64,000 nt of DNA, taken from Aptenodytes patagonicus. Its lineage: Eukaryota; Chordata; Aves; Sphenisciformes; Spheniscidae. Made by a program: the position numbers and the translations under genes. This document shows positions 12,621 through 27,480 of this stretch, piece by piece. How positions within the stretch are numbered: position 1 is the first letter of the stretch; each line of letters opens with the position of its first letter. Under the pieces are notes generated by a model, which did not search any database, was not told the origin of the DNA, and worked only from the letters and a program-made list of their open reading frames with translations. Where the stretch lies: the NCBI RefSeq assembly GCF_965638725.1, contig NC_134953.1:7835001-7899000 (forward strand). Direction: 5' to 3'.

Positions 12621-15600
12621 CAGCACCAGGCTGGGACCGCGTGTTGGGTTGTAGCAGTGGTGGAATAGGCCCTGGGAAGCAGTGACGGAAATAGCCGAGA
12701 GGTGTGATGGTGGTGGAGGAATTGGGGCTTGGATTTCATTCCCTGTAAGGAGCTAGAGGACTTGGAGGGTCATCTGGACTGGCTTTCCACCCACCGAGCA
12801 GCCCGTGAATTCGTGGCGTAAAGCATAACTTGCCTTTGAAGAGATGCATGTCACTGGTGAAGCAATACTTGCAGAAATGATCCCGTGCTATCTACAGGAG
12901 ACGCCCACGTCCCCATAGACGATACTTTTTGTCTATAGAATATAGGGTAATTTGTGTGGAAAACAGAAATGCCTTTGGAATTATCAGAAATACCTGTCAC
13001 ACCAGTCCTTCCGGAGCACAAGAATTTGCTAATTAAAATGATGGCATGATGGTGGTTACCACTGGTTAGGCAGAGTAGGGAAATAGAAGGTTTTCTGTAA
13101 GAATTTTATGTGAGACTTTTAAAGATACTTCGGTTTCTCAGGCTTGGATCCTAAATTCTATTAGTCGCCTACCTACCTCTTCAGCTGCCTAAGCACCTTT
13201 AAAAATCTGGCTCTTCTTTCCCCTTTACTGCTAATACAGCATAACTCGCCCTCGCTGAAAGCAGAGGCTCGTGCTGTGAGGGGAAATAAGTTTCAGGAGG
13301 ATACGTATTCTACACTGCAAACCACTTTCTACAGTTTATTCAGCAACACAGCAGAAACTAATAGCATACTTGCTGCTCTGCCTCTTAATACCAACAGAAT
13401 AAATTCTTGGTACAGCTGTGGCATTACACCTTCTCTAGAGCCGTTCCTCCTTTGACGCTGACTGCTGGACAGGAAACAGAGCAAATAGCCGAGGAAAAAA
13501 CCGTTTTGTACCACTTTTTTTTCCTCCCTGTTATTTGAATGTATTGTGTTAAAAATAGAGATGGGCCAACATGTAGAAAAATCAAAACACAGTCAATGAA
13601 CAAATCACTCCATTGCTTCGCATGGATCTAATTTTCCTCATACCGTGTAAGACAGAGAAGAATCAAACCCTTCATCCACAGCAAATAAGCTGATCCTACA
13701 CTGATGAATAAAAGTTCTGTTTCTCTAAGTGCGAGTTTTCCATCGAGGCATACTTGCCAGTTCAGGTCATCACTCAGTGTGCTTCAAACAATCAGTGCCT
13801 TTATTTATTTACTAGATTATACAGCAAATAACGTATGCCAAGGAAAACAAGCACTATGTGAACTGTAGATTTAAACAAAGCAATACATTCTCCGCTTTCT
13901 GTATCTACCTCTTTTTATCTCTCCTTCAGTTACAAGCATGCGGTTCCCATCAGACTGAACACACACAGCTCGAGGCACCAAGTGGCCCACTGCTATAGTT
14001 AGCTGTATTTGTCTTAATGGAGCAAATTCGATACCACGCTCCGGTAAAATTGGAATAACTATATTGAAAACAATTTAGCACATCATTATCTATATTATTA
14101 GTATTAATTTTAGTAGAGTGTTAGCCGTCACTTTAGAGATATCCAAGAAGAAAAAATTCCTGCCTGAAGAGTTTACAAAATAGCACACACAAATAATAAC
14201 AAGTCTGTGTTTTCCAGCTTCTTACATTGCCAGCTGCATTAACCTGCCATTGATCCTCCTACTTACGAGGCAAGACCTTGTCGAGAGGGAAAAGTTGCAG
14301 GTGCGGCTCCCTAAACTGGGTGACTTAAATTAACTTTATCATCTCTTCAATCAGTCGAGCTGAATTTTGCAAATTACAAAAACAACTTAAGGAGGTGGCA
14401 AACTGTTTTAAGTGCATCTGGCTTACAATCATTCTTCTGAAACCAGTTCAACATTTTCTTGCACAGACGCGGCCTAGATTATTATCTGCCGTGGAGAAAA
14501 TAATAGATCCAAATCCCGCGGTGTGTAACAAACAGGGAGCGCTACCGACCGCAGTGACAAAATGGGCCTATTATACTGTACGGGAAGTGAAAAACAAAAC
14601 GCGCCAGAACAGAGGAATGGAGAAGGGAGATGACTGTCTTGTTATGATGCTTCCCTAGACTGTGAAAACCTACATCTTGAAAGTCCTAATTCTGCTGCCA
14701 GTTTCCTGCAGGATGATTGGCAAATTTCTCAAACTCCGTTTTTTCTGAGTCTCTGTTTTCTTCCTTCATTTCTAAGCCCCCATCACCTCCACATAATTTT
14801 CAAAAGGAATGAAAACTCACAGCTGCAGCTGTCTACCACTGAAATTATTACTGATTTTGTAACATCTAATCTGAAATTGTAACGAAGTTATAACATTGTC
14901 TCAGATTTCAAACGTATGAGTCAATGTGCTCATTAGTTTGTGCCTCATGTTATTATGGAGCTAAAATACATTACAGTGCTATATAAATACAGGAGGGCTT
15001 TTTTAGCCTTTGAGCCTGCTGATCATCAGTGTCACTTTATAGCGCAGATTCTAGATGATTGCAAGGCTGCCTCTGGTTTTAGAGTGTTTTTCACCTTACA
15101 ATATATATTTATGCTCCATAGCATCCCAAAACACTACCTTCTCGAGTCCTGGCCCCGCACAACCTGAATCATCTGAATGTTTTCTTTGGCTTTGCTAGAG
15201 CTGCCTTTACGAGTAAAGCTTTAGAGGACTACGTTTGTACTTACAGAATATAATTTTGGTGGTGGTTGCTTAGAAGCTGAAAGTTTTGTGAAGCTTCTTT
15301 GTACAGGCTGAAATAATTTACATGACAGTGGGACTTGGCTGACCTTTGAAATGTTTTTTTTTACGCTGTATGTATACTCAAAAATCACTTGTTTATTTAC
15401 ATTATCGGTTTCACTGCACAATTAGAAGCAGAAGGTAGCACTTCTGTATGGGCCATTCAAACACAATTTCCTTAGATTTTCAACAAATATTGCCAAAACT
15501 GCTTGATAGATGAGTTACATACAGACAAAACCAACTTTTTTTTTTTAATAAAGTTTTCTTGTGAATAGCTATAATAATTGAGTTACTAATATGCTCAGTA

Positions 15601-18059
15601 TATTTTTTTATATACACACAGACATACATATATTACAAATTGAGCAGACCCATTCCTTGAATAAAGAGCACTAGATGTTCAAATTAAGACAATTTTGTGA
15701 AACCAGCCTCCAAACAAGTGGGAAGCAATGTATTGGGACCATGGCAGATACCCGTCAGATCTGTCCCTTTTTCTAAATTCTTCACAAAATAACAGAGCCT
15801 TACATCATTTTAGCAGTCATTAGCCTAAAATGTATACACAGCTCCAATTATGAAATCTCATTGACCAACTGATTAAAATAATTAGCTAATACATGCCAGT
15901 AAATTTGGCATAGCAGCAAGCACCAAATGAATTATATAATTTTATATAAAACCTATGTACGCAATTGTTTTCCTGTCTTAAAAGAACATTGAAGGTTTAT
16001 AAGAGGAAAAAGTAGCAATCCTGAATGTTTTATTAACTGAAAGTTATAAAAATATTTCAGACTGAGTTAATGAAAATGATCTGTTTTCCAGCTTACGGCA
16101 CACTCTGCATGTACGTCTGCACGTGCATGAATACAATCATCTTACACTTCAGAGTAAGTCAAACAACAATGTATTGTCATCTTAAAAAAAAATAGTTTCT
16201 CCTGACAAAATGGTGTCCTTGAACAGAGTTTTCTGAAGCAAAACATTTCAGCAAAAATAAAATCCCAGCCAAGTCACAGAATTCTTCCAACTTGACCATC
16301 AGAAAATTTGGCTCAGAGTTTACTCATGTAACTCATTTCGTTGATGCTCACAATGAAAACGTCTCAAAATATTTGTTGATAAGTACCCACAGCAATACGA
16401 TGTTTAATACAAACTGAATCAATTTAGCTGGAAGAGATTGACTGTAGTAGAGACATTTTTGTCCGTATTACCAGAGGAACATTTTATTCATACATAGCTT
16501 CACTTACACCTGTTTTTAATCGCCAACGGTTAAAGATGGTGTTTAATGTCCAAACTAATAACTTCAGATGTCTCCCAGGAAATAGCATCACTAGCACTCT
16601 CTGCTGTGAAACACACAGGAAAAAAATAAACATGATGGAAGGAAGAAAAAATACAAAGTATGTAGTTTAATCTTACTGACAATGACAGAAAGAAATACAG
16701 TAATGATGACATCATTTGCCATTCCTAAGCTGAACTGCTGGAAATTAGGTTTCTTTTCCTATCTCCAACGTATTTCCTATACTTACAAAGACATTTAGCA
16801 GCCAATGATAAACAAGTTAAAAGGATCTGAAAAGCAAGTTATGCATGTACACTCAATACACTAGTACACCTTTTCTTGAACTGTATTAGTATGACAGTGT
16901 GATACAGTGCTACAAAACTTGAAGATAAGAACATCCAGATTCTTTCCTTTTTTCTGCTGCTGAATTAAAATGACAGTAGAGTGATATTTTTTTTCCCTCA
17001 GAAGCGTGTGCCCACACTTGTGTGTTTGAAACTCTGCAGGATACATTTGTCCAGAAAAGCAGCCAATGAAAATAAGTTAACCCCTACTACCATGGGCCCA
17101 TATAATACCTATGAGTTTGCTTTGAGTTTCCTGCTGTTAACTAATGGCCTTGATTTACAGTTTTCCATTCTTGTGGGGACTCCTACAAGAGAAAAGAGGG
17201 GTAATATTTTTACTTTCATCTAGAGTTTTTGCTTTTTTATCCTTTCCTGCAACACAGAAGCAGAGTGTCCAAACTGATCTATTTCCTAAGAAAACCTCTT
17301 GCATTTTGGCTCTTTGATTCCTCCCCTGTCCCCAAGCAAAGCAGAATTATGTCTAAAACCACCTCTGGGATATATTTAATTATTATTTTCCTATTATATG
17401 GCAGCAGTGTGGTACGAGCACAGTGAGGCTACGTGGTGATTGTGAATGAATGCAGCTTTGACATAAGCTCGCTCACTGTTTTATTGCAAAGGCACCTTGA
17501 AGTTCAGCATTTTCTGATGTCTTTGGAAAGCTTCACTTCGTAACCTTGTTAGCATTCTTTTAAGGTAAGTTTTTGTATAGGCTTCATAATGCAATACACT
17601 ATCAGCTAAGAGTTTTCAAAAACGAGAACAACCTAAAAGCTTTGATGACAGAAGGAAAAAAAAAAAAACCCTTTCCTGAAATTTTTATCCAGTAATCTCA
17701 TCTGGCTTCCACTGAAGTTAATGACAGTTTTGTCGACCATGGTATGGCCCAAATACAATTAAAAATCCCTTATGTTATGTTATATAGCACACTATAGCTA
17801 TTAGGCTAGAATTACATTTAATAAGTGACGCGCTCAACAACTAAGACATAGCAACAATTAATTGTGCAACTTATTCTGCCTTCTCATAATATATGTTATG
17901 GTACAGGGTTGGTTTTGTTGTTTTTTTTTTTAATATATGGCGGTCTGATTCCTTTATACTATGGAATGAACAAAGCTAAGTAAATTTAACTCAACCAGGT
18001 AAAACATCACTAAGTTCTTCAATGCACTGTATTGCCAGAGAACCTAGCATTTTTGAATG

Positions 18060-18240
18060 CATTTATTCTCACCCTATGCCAGGAAAATAGAAAAATCCTC
18101 TTCTTCCTATCCTACAGAAAAGGAACTGAGGCAGAGAAAAGCTAATTTATTTGTACAAAAACTTATGTTCATTATCTGTAGTCAGCTAGGGAACTGAACC
18201 TACACCTCCCAAGACCTGGGCTGATACCCTAACTGTAGAC
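18060..18240 (+). repeat. MIR-like SINE relic
   Basis: Diverged but recognisable order of MIR words: 'tttattctcaccctatgcc', then 'cctacagaaaaggaactgag' followed by 'gcagagaaaagctaa', then 'gctagggaactgaaccta' and 'cccaagacctgggctgata'. These match the portion of MIR that reads 'fraction of bases..., acagaaactgaggc..., agctagg..gaacccaggtct'. Orientation is plus. The target-site duplication is no longer visible. Confidence 0.6.
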
Positions 18241-18336
18241 AATACTCTGTCTTGGTTTGTCCCATTCGGTGTAAATGCACAGTAGGTATCATATAATAAA
18301 AATTATTATTTCCAGTCAGGAAAAGAAGCAAGTGTA

Positions 18337-18360
18337 GAATTATTATTATTATTATTATTT
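18337..18360. repeat. (ATT)n microsatellite
   Basis: About seven uninterrupted ATT units ending in a short T run. It lies just downstream of the MIR-like relic. Confidence 0.9.
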
Positions 18361-21300
18361 CTTTGCTCCCAGTGGACAATACTTGCAGGCAAAAGGATAT
18401 TCCAAGCTGAAGGGTGATTACAATTCTGTGTGTGTCCCACCTAGGGTATACAGCACGCAGGAGAAAGATGCTGACGTGGGGCATCCACAAGCTCTGTAGA
18501 TTACTGCAGGATTTTGACACGTTGCCAAAGCTAAATGTATAGCACAAACCAAGGACAAGAAATGGTATTTTTCAAGAGCTTATAATTCATGCAATCTAAA
18601 TGTTTTTTTCGTAAAGCCAACAAAAAGGATGCCAGGATTATCCTCCTGCCAAGTTTCATTGCTAACCATGGAGGCACAGAACACTTAATAAAAGATCATA
18701 AGAATTTTTTAATTTGAAAGAATTCAGTAATCTTTGTATGGAAGCTGTTGCTATTGCTTCTCCTGTAATTATATGTTCCACACATACACAGAGATTATTT
18801 TTTTCGAAGCCTAAGATGACTGACTCACAACAAACCTGAAGTGCCATACTTCCCTACAATCCATTACGTATAGGTAAATTTCAGGTTGGCTGGCTGCATT
18901 ATCGTGGGAAAGTAAACTGCAATACTGAAGCAACTGTACATCTTTGTGCATCCATCTTTGCCTGCTCATAAGAATGCAACAATCGGAGCTGGGGAAAAAA
19001 AAGGATTAAAGCTAAGATAAATTCTAATTTGAGGCCATCCAACATTGCAGTTCTATTCTAAATAACAGATTTGAGGTTTTAGAAGTTCGGCGAGGTATTT
19101 TCCTGTTCCAGGTCTCTGTCACAATGTCTGGCGCAGCGACTGTCTGTCACACAAAGACAAAACAAAATTATTGCAGGAAATGCTTGAATACAAAGATCAA
19201 ACAACAAAGGAAGTGGCTGAGAGGCCAGAGGAGCTTGTCACTGAGCTGATCTCTCTTGTTCTAGCTGTCTTGGCAGTTCACTGTAGAACTGAAATACCAG
19301 ACCAGCCAGAGGTGGTGTTTTGGTTGTTTTTTTTTCAGAAGGAACTATATTCACCTGATTAATCTAAGGAGGCACAATCTGCATCTTATTTTGCCAACAA
19401 CACTGCATAATAAGAGAGACCTATCTATAAATAGGCATATACTATTGAAAACACATGTTGGAAGGGGTCCTATGCCCCTAAGACCCTACGCCCCTAAACA
19501 CGGGTGTCTTTAGCCCAACAGAAGATTATGTGACCAGGAAGGAGTTCAGGCCAAGGTGTGGGAATACCTGACGTTAGCAAACAGGCTCCTTCCCTGCTTC
19601 TCATGGCCCCATTTTTTAATCTTACATCTTTGAGCTGGTTATACCGGCAAAGGGCAAAACCACAGCCTTCCACACAGATAACAGATACATGATACTGCTG
19701 CTGAAAAGAGAGCAGTAAGCAGATATACAGTCCAATCAGAAGTCAACATAGTACAGTTCAATACAGAATAACTTCTGTATTTTAAGGAGCAAAAGTTTTA
19801 GTTCCTTATTGTTCAGTTCCAAAGCCAGCTGCTATTTTTCGTTATACCTTTTAAGTACCAAAGATTCCCACAGAAATGTATGGAAGTTGCTAACAATTTG
19901 GATGGCTATGAAAGAACAGAGCTCAAACAAAAGCCACCATCCTCTGCAGTTTGTTAAACAGCAACTTTTCCCATTACTCACTACTTTCATCCACCCATCC
20001 TTCTGGGCGAGGAGGGATAAATATAGCTCAGCTAGCATTAATTCTGCATCATCTGGAGACATCACTAGGAAAAGAACATGCACACACATGATGCAAGAGG
20101 GAAGAGCTGAGAGCTGAAAGTCGCAGAGGTCTCCGCAAGCAATACATTGTCAATTAATATAGAGAGAAATATGTAAACCTGACAACTACAAGAAACAGGT
20201 TTTACACTTTTTGAAAATGAGAGAAAATACATGAGAAACCAAGGTGGTTTAGTTAAATCTGACTCTTCTTGAGTCTTCCTGCTGGTGACTTTAGTGTTTT
20301 ACTCCTCTCTCCCACTCTCCTTGCATGCAAATACACTAACTTAGAAATCCTTCAAATCCAGTAACATGCATAATCCCCCTTCCTAGGAAAGATGAAGCAG
20401 AAAGAGTGCCTAATTGCAGACTGTAGATTCTATAGTACCTGCTGGTCCTCCAGGACATTTTTGTCCTAAGTTCTCCGGTCCTGCATCTAGCACAATTCAG
20501 TCACACAATGTCCAGTTCTTCAAGAACTAGAAAATCATGTGTAAGCTAGTGGAAGAACAAAGGAGACCAGTGCAGTTGGTAAGGTATTTTCTGCAGGAAC
20601 CGCTCTTTAACAAGAAAATGGCATTACTGTGAACAGGAGATACAGAGAAAAAATTCCAACTTGTGGGTCAAGCAGTCCTGTGGTATTAGGATTAGATTCA
20701 TTACAACTTTCCAAATACTATCCCACTCCTTCTTTCTGAAAACCTGTTCTTCTAGACCCTTCTCACTGTCCAAGTGGGAAAGTGAAAAGAAGGAAAGAAG
20801 CTGAGCCAATGTAATGCTTCATTCATTGAGAATAGAGAGGTACTCCATAAGCTGTACGTTATGTTTTAGCCTCCAAGCCATCTGTCCAAATAACAAAAAA
20901 AAATATTTTGATAAGCCTTCTTTTGGTGAGAAACACAAAAGAAATAGCAGACTGAAAACAAAGAGACTTCCTGTTTATACTGCAGAGATTATTAGAGACA
21001 GACCAATGCTAAACTTAAGGAAATTCTTGTCTTAATTTTGGAATCCAACTTTGACTCCATACATATAAAAGCATCTGAAAACGTGCTGATATTTGGCCAT
21101 CATACTGGGGACCTTTTCCACAATCACAAGAGAACAGTTCAGAGCTTCAGATTAGTAATTGTTGCTCTTGAGTAAAGATGAAGATGGACTGTTAACAATA
21201 TAATATAAAGCTTTCCGTGCTTAGGTTTCTTGCTGGAATCCCAGTCAGATGAGTAAAGCTACTATCAGCTGATGGTGTGGGATAACATATATGACTAATT

Positions 21301-23539
21301 AGGAACAAACTATTTCAGTTCCAGCAGAGGGATGTCCATGTTACAAAATCAGCACAGAAACAGATACCAGAGTTGGCGTATTTGCAAAAAAAGGCAATGA
21401 TTGAATGGACATAGAGAGTAAAACCACTTCAAACTCTCCCAGGCTTTGTCTCCAGGTCGGAACTGAGATAGCATGAGTCACACCGTGATGGTGTAAGGTC
21501 TTCAGCTGCAAACTTGACAGTGTAGCATATTTCAATACCATTAACTTGCCAAAACCAAAAAACACCACAGGGTTCTGGTTTGGGATTTCTTTCTAGTAAT
21601 GGTTATACCGGTGTATCTGAGTGACATAACAGTTCACATGATTATGTAGTGAGTTAGACTACCGTGCTACATTTGGGTCACTTACTGAAGATTCTGTACC
21701 TTGTTAAGACAAGGCTGGGTGAATTCTGTAATAAAAAGTGAAGGCTAAAAGAGATCTAGTCACAGCTGACGCTGTGTTTTTAAAATTCAGTCACACCAAT
21801 ATTACAAAAGACTTCATACCAAGCCAAAGAAAAAAGGTCCAGGAAGTTTAAAATATTATTATTCATAAAACTTTTGCAAATTAATTGTTTTCCTCTCTCT
21901 CTGAGGAAAAAAACCCTTTGTTTATTTTTGGTGGAGTAACTTGATTTATGTGACAGAACCCAGCAAAAAGGAAGCTGTCATAACAAATATCATCATGGAT
22001 CAGGACTACAGGACAGAGGAATAAAACACAGCTTTGCAAACTGAGCTCTTAGAGAACTGGCAGTAACCAACAAAAACTACTTTATTCTCAGCTCAAAACT
22101 CTTGAGAAATATGCACAGTTAATTCTCACGATGAAGGGATAGAAATATCCAGATTAGCCAGCCAAGTTTCTAGCATTTTTTCCCAGTTTGTCAGCTGTCT
22201 TAGACTTCCCTACTGAAACAAGAAGAAAAAGAAAGAAACAGCCATTAAGCTGTACTTTATAAGAAGGGTCTGTTTGTAAATAGTTTTCAAAGCACTACTA
22301 ACCAGTAAGTAAGAGAATCTGCAAAATTTTACAGCCTGAGAACCATGTGTTGAAGATGAGGTTAGGCAGTAGCAGTCACGGATGGCTATAAGCAGTGTCT
22401 GTTGGCTTGTTTAACCTTATGTCAATTCATTAACCTCCTAGTAAAATATTTATTGGTAATTTACTAAGCTTTTTAGGAATTAAAACTTCATTGTCTTCTC
22501 TTGAGAACGTGCACTCTGGTTCACATGCTACTGGCGATACGCAGCCAGGAAAGGTTTCACCTAGCCTTCTGGCGCTCTGGCACCTCAGACGTGGCACTGA
22601 AGCCATGTAATCTCAAAATGCAGTTTCACATGCACTTCAGATACAGAAGCCTGGATACAGCAAGTGGAGCCTCTTGTGGAAAATCCTGACTACCTTGGAC
22701 CTAATGGCTAACCTTGGATACTTTTCTCCTCTTTCTTTGATCTTACATTTAGTACAAGCCTGACTTAAAAAAAAATGGAAAACTACATTAAACTCTTCAT
22801 GAAGTGAAGAAAAAAAACTCTGGTGAAATAACCTCAATATAATAACCAGCAGCATGGAGAGTGTTTCTGCTTATTCCGTAAGTTAAATCATATGAAAGGA
22901 TAGCAAGATACTAAATTCAGTTCTTCCTTACTGTTAATTTTTCATCATGTAAAAATGCATGTGTTAATGAAGCTACAAAACTGTCCACACTGTCACAAAC
23001 AGAAAGAAATTCTAATTAGAAGATAACCACAGGTCTGAAAATTTTTTGTTACCTGAAAAGTCTGAGGGTGTCTGTTTTATAGTACTAATTAAAAATTGTT
23101 CTGTTTAAGCAGAAAAGCAAAGACCAAAACATTCATCAACAACGAAACAGGTTAAGTGAGCAAAAAGAAGACTTGACAAGTCCACTGAAAGATTTTCAAG
23201 ATTCTATTTCAAGCTTAATGACTGCTTACATGAATATATATATTTTCATCATACAGGCCCATAAACTGAAATATTGAAAATAGTATTTTCAAAGTTTTAT
23301 CTACAAGGAAATTTTATTAGTGTTCATCTTCTCCTTCTAGTGAACGGAAATGCATGTTAATTCCCTTCCACTTTTACTGTTTCAAATTGTATTCACTGTA
23401 CAGTATTATAATTTGTCTTTCAGTGGAAAGATGATAAGTAAATGTGTTTGTAAAAATGGTTCATAATGATCAGTTCTTAGTGTTATTTATACTGGTTATT
23501 TTAAAATATAAAGTCATACCTAACATTTCTAAAGTGTCA

Positions 23540-23735
23540 TTCACCTGCAAATTTCATGACATTTTACATATAATAATCAATTAAGCCCTACTATACCCAT
23601 CTCAATTAGGCATTAATATCCCAATTTTACAGTTAGTTACACTGAGGATAGCTTGAAAGGTTAGCTGTCTTGCTAATACCACTCAGGAATGGGGATAAAA
23701 CCCAAGAATGACAATCGCCTCTCTATGTGTAATGA
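23540..23735 (+). repeat. MIR-like SINE relic
   Basis: Contains in order 'gacattttacatataataa', 'cctactatacccatctca', 'atatcccaattttacag', 'acactgaggatagcttgaa', 'ctaataccactcaggaatg' and 'gggataaaacccaagaatg'. This is the characteristic order of the MIR core and 3' half, strongly diverged, in plus orientation. Confidence 0.65.
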
Positions 23736-24559
23736 AAAATGAAAAGCCTTTTCCCTCTTGTAGAATGGAAAATACAAAAATAAAAGGTAAAATTAACGGA
23801 CAAAAGTTTGGGCTCTTACAGAACTTCTACCTTTTCTTGTCAAACAAACTATTGCTTTACAAACTTCTGGGAAAGAGGTGAATACATATGATCAAGAGAT
23901 TTCTACAAGAAGTTCCACAAGCTGTGGTCCTGTAGACCAAAGAAAAAACAATGGCATAGAAGTATAGTCCATACTAACCTTGCCTCTCGCCACCTCCCAA
24001 GCCAGACTAAACATCTTGAACTGAACAGAACTTCAGCTTTGTACCACCTGGAGAGGTTTATTTCAGCTGGCTACCTTAGAGCAGGTCCAGGCCACTTTAT
24101 GCTTGTTTGAACAGTAAAAATGAAGGTATCCAATTAACATAACCGTATAGTATCACATCACATTAGTTCTATCAAACTTGCCAGTCTAATGCCACTAGAA
24201 AACAATTTTATTTCAATTTTCTATTCTGATTTTGATACACAGAATAGAGAAAGGTCATCCTGTTTATCCTGTTTCTGAGGTACTATAGTCTGTCACTGAT
24301 TATAAAATGGTAAACCTATGTGTTTCCACCCGTATTAGTAACCATAACTGGGTAATTTTTCTGTATGCTTTCAGTACTAATGTCTAGAATTCAAAATTTA
24401 CTGTTTTAGAAGTGCGTTTTTATTATTACCTTAAATGACAATCCTTTATTGCTTTTATCCTCTAACTTGATACAGAAACCACTACAGGTTTCTCATTTTG
24501 TATCAGACTTCTGCATGTTCTGTGTGGGTAAAGAAAAAATACACTACTTTGCTGTATTG

Positions 24560-27480
24560 TGCTATCTTGGTTTTATATTACCACTCCTCTCAGAGGGGTC
24601 AGTGACAAATTATGGTCCCTTGGCATTCACTCTGCTGCAGATTTTGCACCAAATGAGGCAGGGATTACACAGAGGTGATACCGTTTGATCTTCATGTTCT
24701 GTCATCATCAAGACTGTCATCATGTCCGCGAACTAAACAGACAGAACCAAGATTGTAGAGGCAACCTCCATTCTGGCACCTCATTTTTTTCCATGCCTGA
24801 CCTAGCATGCTTAATGTTCTTTCAATTTAGAGTCACTATGATTGTCATTGAGGTTCTGAGCCAGATACCTAGAGTACATCTATAATGCCCCTGTATCAGG
24901 GAGAAAACCCTAGCTCCAAGTCCTATTTATGTAGATGGGCTGATCTCCAAACTGGCTCCACAACTGTCCCTTACCAGCTCCAGCCACAGGCCATTCTAGT
25001 ACTCTGCATATATTGTAATCGCTTAATCAATGCTTCGTGTCTAACGTGACTTCTCAGGTATGCTCTGTAAAAGCAGTCTGACCCAATGCATCAGCGAATT
25101 AATTAGTGACAGCTCCCAGTGTTCCAGAAACCTGTTAGAGGACACCTAGAGGATGCCTGTAACGCTGTGGTGTCTGGCAGCCCCAGCTCCTTCAAGAGGG
25201 AAAATCCGTATGGCATAGAGGAGGTCTGTAACATCAGTTTTCTACCCCTGCAGAGTCTGTATCAGCTAGAGGTCCCTAAGGTCATGCAGACTGTCATCCA
25301 CCCAATACAAGGCTCCCACCTGGCTCTCTTAATTGCATGAATGAGAAGAGACACCAACCTATGGTCTTGCTGGCCTATGCTGATTACTGTAGAAGTGGTG
25401 AAGAACATGTCCAGTTATACTGAGAAGCTTTATCTTGGGATAGATGAGCACCCTCTTTTCCCAAGTGAATTCCAATACTACCATATCCAAAAAGCTAGAA
25501 ACGAGGCTGCATTATGTCCAGAAACTACACACCAGGAAAAAGCAATCGGTGACCTTCCCACCCGAGTGAATGGACCATCCATGTTACTGAAGGGGCTGCA
25601 GGAATGTGCTGAGGCTTATGTTTTCCAAGTCAGGGTGGCAGCATCAGAAGAGAAATGCCTTATGTCTTATGCCTTAGTGAGCCAGCAATATGACTGACAC
25701 ACAAAGCTGAGGGGAAAGCATGAGAGGGATGCTAGAGAGAGGGAAGAATTCTGTGAGATCCCATGTAAGCTCAATAACCTGAATACTTGTCACCTGCGGT
25801 CATCCAGGAATTCCTTGTCCTTGTATTCCTTGTCCAGGAATACATAAGAGGAATAGACAGGATTTATCTTTCCAGCCTGTGCGGCACCACTTTGAAAATG
25901 GTGCTATGAAATTTGATACAGGTGGGGAAGGTGCTAGTGGGAACACAAATGTGAACAGCCGCACACAGATGGTTGTCAGAGTGAGTTTAGATTGTCAGCA
26001 CACTGTGCACTAGTGATGACACGTGTACAATACTGCTTGCTGAGATTGTATGCCCTGCTCTTGGCTGCTAGTGAACTAAGATGTGACACTGTTGATGTAT
26101 AGGCATATACAGTAGTCAATAATATGCAAGCAGTGAGCAAAGTCTGCAAAACTGTTGGTTAAAGAGGTCTTTTTTTTCTCATGATTGTGGGCGATATGGA
26201 ATGAAGGGATTCTGGAAGCCATGTCTGGCCTTCAAGCACAAAGTTTCTGCGATGGGCACCTTCTGCTTGGATGTCCACTGCCATACAGCATACATTCCCT
26301 ACAAGCTGCCCATGTTCTCCTTCCTTCCTCGACTTCAAATGGGCATAATAAAATCAGGGCACTTACCCAAGTTGGTCTCTTGTCTTGTCCTGGAATTTCT
26401 GTCCCACCACTACCCTGGAGATATGAGACAGGCAGAAAACAGCACCTTCTTTTCTCCCTAGAGGACTGTGGAGGCTCAGCTTCTACACTCACCCAGGCCA
26501 GCATAGAGATCAGGCCCTAAACTGAAAAGTTCAGGAATCCAGAGGGCTCTGCAGTGGTCTTCACGTCATAAATCCAGAGCTACTCAAGTCGTCTACTGAC
26601 ATCCTTATCTTTTAAGTAGGTGGCTTTCAGGGTTTATCCTTCAAATTGCTTGTCTCTGTGGTCAGAATCAGCCATGTTGAGGTGCCACCAAGTCACCTCT
26701 TCTTGTGTGCTACTGAGAAACTTTTGTTCAGCATAGGCCTGGGCTACCTCCAGCAGGCCCATTCTCCTCAGGTCTCATTTCCTACCTGTGTGCCCTGACA
26801 ACATCATAGTTTTGTTTATTCGTTGGTTGAAAGTAAGTCAGAAGGCTAAAAAATTAAAGGCTGCATTGCAGTCAGACAGATTTCTATAATCTGGTATGAG
26901 ACATAAAATTTGTGGTGCATGTCTGATGGCACTAAGGGGACATATGAATCCCCAAGGCCTTCTGGATATCATTGCTATACCTCACACGGGTAGAGGAAAT
27001 GAAACCCAGCGTGGGTCTGTATTGTCCCAATGCAGCAGCCGATGAAGTGAACTGCCTGTTAAATCAGCCCCAAACTTTCTCTTAGCAGGAAAGAAATTAT
27101 TTGTTCCAGGTGGAAGCCTAAAAGCGAACAGTGTACACAACTGGGGCACCAAAGCCTGAGAGCATCTTAAACTGACAGGGTAGGTACAGCCTCTGATAGG
27201 CTTGGCACACCTCAAAGGCATGGTAGAAGCTGAAGAAAAGCTTTTTACCAGCCCCCAGCGTGCACAGTTCACCCTCAGCCAGAGCAGTCACACCAGGTTC
27301 AGCACCACTGCAGCCCACAATGTGCCTGAGCTATGTTCCCTCCTTCACTTGATGTATTTGCTCTCTCCGTAAATCTCTGCCGTTTAAGGATTCCCCATCG
27401 TTAGGGGAAACCCAGTTATCATTAAGGTTCCTCTCCAGCTCCTTGGCACCTCACAAGTCACACACAGGGGTGAGGGGAGG
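24560..27480. other. Unidentified stretch, possibly a decayed former coding or transposon sequence
   Basis: This about 3-kb block is less AT-rich than its surroundings and contains more open frame than the neighbouring intergenic DNA. One plus-strand frame stays open from 25119 to 25697 except for a single TGA at 25338-25340. Other short frames lie at 26201-26461 (plus) and on the minus strand at 26982-27318. I do not recognise any of the translated segments, and there is no convincing start context, splice pattern or poly(A) tail. It could be an old pseudogene, a degraded transposon, or chance. Confidence 0.25.

Noticed and set aside
11510-12626. Long open frames on both strands in the LRMDA CpG island (up to 321 codons)
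   Set aside because: They overlap each other on both strands, are Pro/Arg/Ala/Gly-rich and have no family resemblance. GC content explains them; only the 30-nt LRMDA exon 1 is supported.
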